A stretch of DNA of 8,322 nt from Acidobacteriota bacterium (GTDB lineage: Bacteria; Acidobacteriota; JAAYUB01; JAMOQF01): the NCBI GenBank assembly GCA_027040585.1, contig JALULU010000129.1, positions 1-8,322 of the forward strand, read 5' to 3'. Below the pieces are notes generated by a model. That model searched no databases. It was not told the DNA's origin and worked only from the letters and a program-made list of their open reading frames with translations. A program made the translations under genes and the position numbers. This document shows, one piece after another, positions 6,669 through 8,322 of the stretch. How positions within the stretch are numbered: the stretch's first letter is position 1; the number at the start of each line of letters is the position of its first letter.

Positions 6669-8013
6669 ATTTTTTACTCACCTTTTCCCTTAGCTTTTTT
6701 AGATTCTCAGATAACTTCACAGGATAGTCTACACATTTGTTTACATCTTTATATTTATATTCTAAATTACTTAAATTTTCAATTGTCCTATCCCTCATAA
6801 GATTTAGGTTACTTTCACTTCTTATAATTTTTCCATTTTCCATAAATTTTTGAAGAAGGGGGGTGTAGTTCTTAAACTCCTTTTCCTCACCCATGAGGCC
6901 CAAGACATCCTCTTTAAAAATTCCATTTTCTTCTTTTCTAAAAATTTGTTTTTTTCCGGGAAGGGTTGATTTGCCACTGCTTAATTTCAGTTTATATTTT
7001 TTTTCTCCATTTTCAATAATTTCCACGAGTTTATATACCCCACCAATTGAAGGGGCATCGGGAGATGTGACAAGTTCTGTACCAACCCCATAAAAGTCAA
7101 TAGGGGCTTTTTTCTGGCTAAATTTATCTATAACATATTCATTTAAGTCTGAGCTTGCGACAATTTTAACCTCCTCCATTCCATATGAATCAAGAATTTT
7201 TCTCACCTTTCTACTTTCAATTTCAATGTCTCCACTGTCAATCCTTACCCCCTTAATTTTTCCTTTGAATTTCTTAAGTTTTTTTGTGCACTTTACTGTA
7301 TCGTAGGTGTCAATTAGGAGAATTGTGTTTTCTGGAAAAATTTCATTGTACTTTTCAAAACTTTCCATTTCATCTTCAAAACTCATTATCCAGGAATGGG
7401 CAATTGTTCCGTAAATTGGAATGTTGTATTCCTTTCCGGCATATACATTTGAAGTGCCAATACATCCCCCTATAAAACTTGCCCTTGCTGCAAGAACCCC
7501 CGCCTCAGGTCCCTGTGCCCTTCTGCTTCCAAAATCTATAACGCCTTTACCCTTTGCAGAGGTAAACATTCTGGAAGCCTTTGTTGCAATCATTGTTTCA
7601 AAGTTGATAATTGAAAGCAGGAAGGTTTCAACAATTTGAGCTTCAATAATGGGCGCAACCACCTGTAAAATGGGCTCATTTGAAAAAATTGGTGTACCTT
7701 CAGGTATTCCATAAACATCCCCTGTGAACCTGAAATCTTTTAAATATTTGAAAAAATCACTTTTAACGTGTTTAAAAAGGGGTAGTTTTTTTAGGAATTC
7801 AATTTCATCTTGAGAAAATGAAAGGGTTTCAAGGTAGTCAAGCGCCTGTTCAATTCCCGCCACAACTAAATATGAACGCCTTGGACAGAGATCCCTTACA
7901 AATAGTTCAAAAACGGCTTTTGTATTCCTTTTATATTTAAAATAACCAGCTGCCATGGTTAGCTGGTATAAATCTGTCATAAGAGCCTGATTTCTTTTCC
8001 TGAAGACCTTCAT
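6658..8013 (-). CDS. pncB: Nicotinate phosphoribosyltransferase
   Basis: A 451-residue enzyme of the Preiss-Handler pathway that joins nicotinate and PRPP to give nicotinate mononucleotide, with ATP hydrolysis aiding catalysis. Family marks are TDLYQLTM near the N-terminus (13-20), FGSRRAQGPE (161-170), GTIAHSW (202-208), GVRIDSGD (255-262) and the phosphate-binding YGVGTELVTS (308-317). H206 corresponds to the histidine transiently phosphorylated in the family. Length and ends are normal, and the absence of Nampt-like features argues against a nicotinamide-specific enzyme. The ATG at 8011-8013 follows AAGGGA by 5 bases. It is the first gene of the NAD salvage operon, so the promoter should lie in 8014-8146. 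I found no convincing -35/-10 pair there on this strand, although TAAAAT at 8042-8047 (minus strand) is possible. Confidence 0.95.
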   Translation of the reverse strand: MKVFRKRNQALMTDLYQLTMAAGYFKYKRNTKAVFELFVRDLCPRRSYLVVAGIEQALDYLETLSFSQDEIEFLKKLPLFKHVKSDFFKYLKDFRFTGDVYGIPEGTPIFSNEPILQVVAPIIEAQIVETFLLSIINFETMIATKASRMFTSAKGKGVIDFGSRRAQGPEAGVLAARASFIGGCIGTSNVYAGKEYNIPIYGTIAHSWIMSFEDEMESFEKYNEIFPENTILLIDTYDTVKCTKKLKKFKGKIKGVRIDSGDIEIESRKVRKILDSYGMEEVKIVASSDLNEYVIDKFSQKKAPIDFYGVGTELVTSPDAPSIGGVYKLVEIIENGEKKYKLKLSSGKSTLPGKKQIFRKEENGIFKEDVLGLMGEEKEFKNYTPLLQKFMENGKIIRSESNLNLMRDRTIENLSNLEYKYKDVNKCVDYPVKLSENLKKLREKVSKKYGK

Positions 8014-8071
8014 TTTGTCCCTTATATCTTTTTTAAAAAATATTTTACATTAATAATTTTGGAAATAAAAG

Positions 8072-8090
8072 TTTAAGGATTATCTTTAAA
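8072..8090. promoter_or_regulatory. Imperfect 19-bp dyad in the divergent intergenic region, possible operator
   Basis: TTTAAGGAT and ATCTTTAAA flank a single central base, giving eight matched pairs out of nine. The dyad lies almost midway between the pncB start (8013) and the divergent start at 8147, where a shared regulator could bind. In such AT-rich DNA a palindrome this size can arise by chance. I do not recognise it as a NiaR or NrtR site. Confidence 0.25.
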
Positions 8091-8109
8091 ACTTAATTAA
8101 TTTAAAATC

Positions 8110-8118
8110 TGATATAAT
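8110..8118 (+). promoter_or_regulatory. Extended -10 promoter for the secreted-protein gene
   Basis: TGATATAAT is an exact match to the TGnTATAAT extended -10 element. It predicts transcription from about 8125, some 22 bases before the ATG. No good -35 box lies 16-18 bases upstream, which extended -10 promoters can tolerate. Confidence 0.55.
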
Positions 8119-8146
8119 AATATCTATAAAAGTAGAGGGATAAAAT

Positions 8147-8322
8147 ATGAAAAGGGTTTTGACTTTTACAATACTTTTTTTCTTTTTACTTTCAATTTTA
8201 AAGGCTGATACGTTAAAGAGGTCAATTCACTATCAAGAGCACGAAAAATATAAAAATGTTACTCCAAAACCATTAAAAAATAAGAGACTTTATGGAAAAT
8301 ATGGATTTGGTGAGCTTTCAAC
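8147..8322 (+). CDS. Secreted or exported protein of unknown function, N-terminus only
   Basis: Only 58 codons are in the window and the frame is open to the edge. The ATG at 8147 follows GAGGGA (8135-8140) by 6 bases. The first 20 residues form a classic signal peptide: K2 and R3, then a hydrophobic core of Leu/Phe/Ile up to S16, ending KA before D21, where signal peptidase I cleavage is plausible. No lipobox cysteine is present, so it is probably not a lipoprotein. The visible mature part is basic and polar (Lys, Tyr, His, Asn) and I recognise no domain. It diverges from the NAD operon, sharing 133 bases of intergenic DNA, and may or may not be co-regulated. Confidence 0.75.
   Translation, partial: MKRVLTFTILFFFLLSILKADTLKRSIHYQEHEKYKNVTPKPLKNKRLYGKYGFGELS

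Noticed and set aside
7284..7639. Plus-strand open frames opposite the pncB core
   Set aside because: They lie antisense to the highly conserved catalytic core of pncB and show no family features.

Overview
The window comes from an AT-rich bacterial chromosome (roughly 30% GC by eye, Lys/Ile/Phe/Glu-rich proteins). Genes have conventional AAGGAG-type ribosome binding sites and are tightly packed. ATG starts dominate, with one GTG. The proteins are clearly bacterial, but nothing here fixes the phylum, so I leave the organism as an unplaced low-GC bacterium. I see no mobile element, CRISPR array, tRNA or rRNA, and no stretch over 300 bases without a gene.

Layout, left to right. (1) The left edge carries most of a membrane-anchored alpha/beta hydrolase on the minus strand; its C-terminus is off the window. 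(2) It diverges across about 110 bases from a branched-chain amino acid aminotransferase gene (ilvE-type) on the plus strand. (3) ilvE converges, over a perfect 9-bp hairpin, on a minus-strand gene for an unrecognised 487-residue protein. That protein combines two helical HPt-like units without the phospho-histidine, an acidic Phe/Leu repeat linker and a tandem helix-hairpin-helix domain. (4) Reading leftwards from 8013 is a compact gene train: nicotinate phosphoribosyltransferase (pncB), nicotinamidase (pncA), glutamine-dependent NAD synthetase (nadE), then an OppF/DppF-like ABC ATPase. All these junctions overlap (11, 3 and 1 bases), so they almost certainly form one operon. The HPt-like/helix-hairpin-helix gene follows after 51 bases, which contain a plausible promoter of its own. 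(5) At the right edge a plus-strand gene for a secreted protein starts under an extended -10 promoter and runs off the window.

The operon encodes most of the Preiss-Handler/salvage route. PncA deamidates nicotinamide to nicotinate, PncB makes nicotinate mononucleotide, and NadE amidates the deamido-dinucleotide to NAD. The adenylyltransferase step (NadD) is absent and must be encoded elsewhere. The most intriguing points are the lone peptide-transporter-type ATPase translationally coupled to nadE, and the uncharacterised multi-domain protein behind it. The core enzymes themselves look ordinary and intact.
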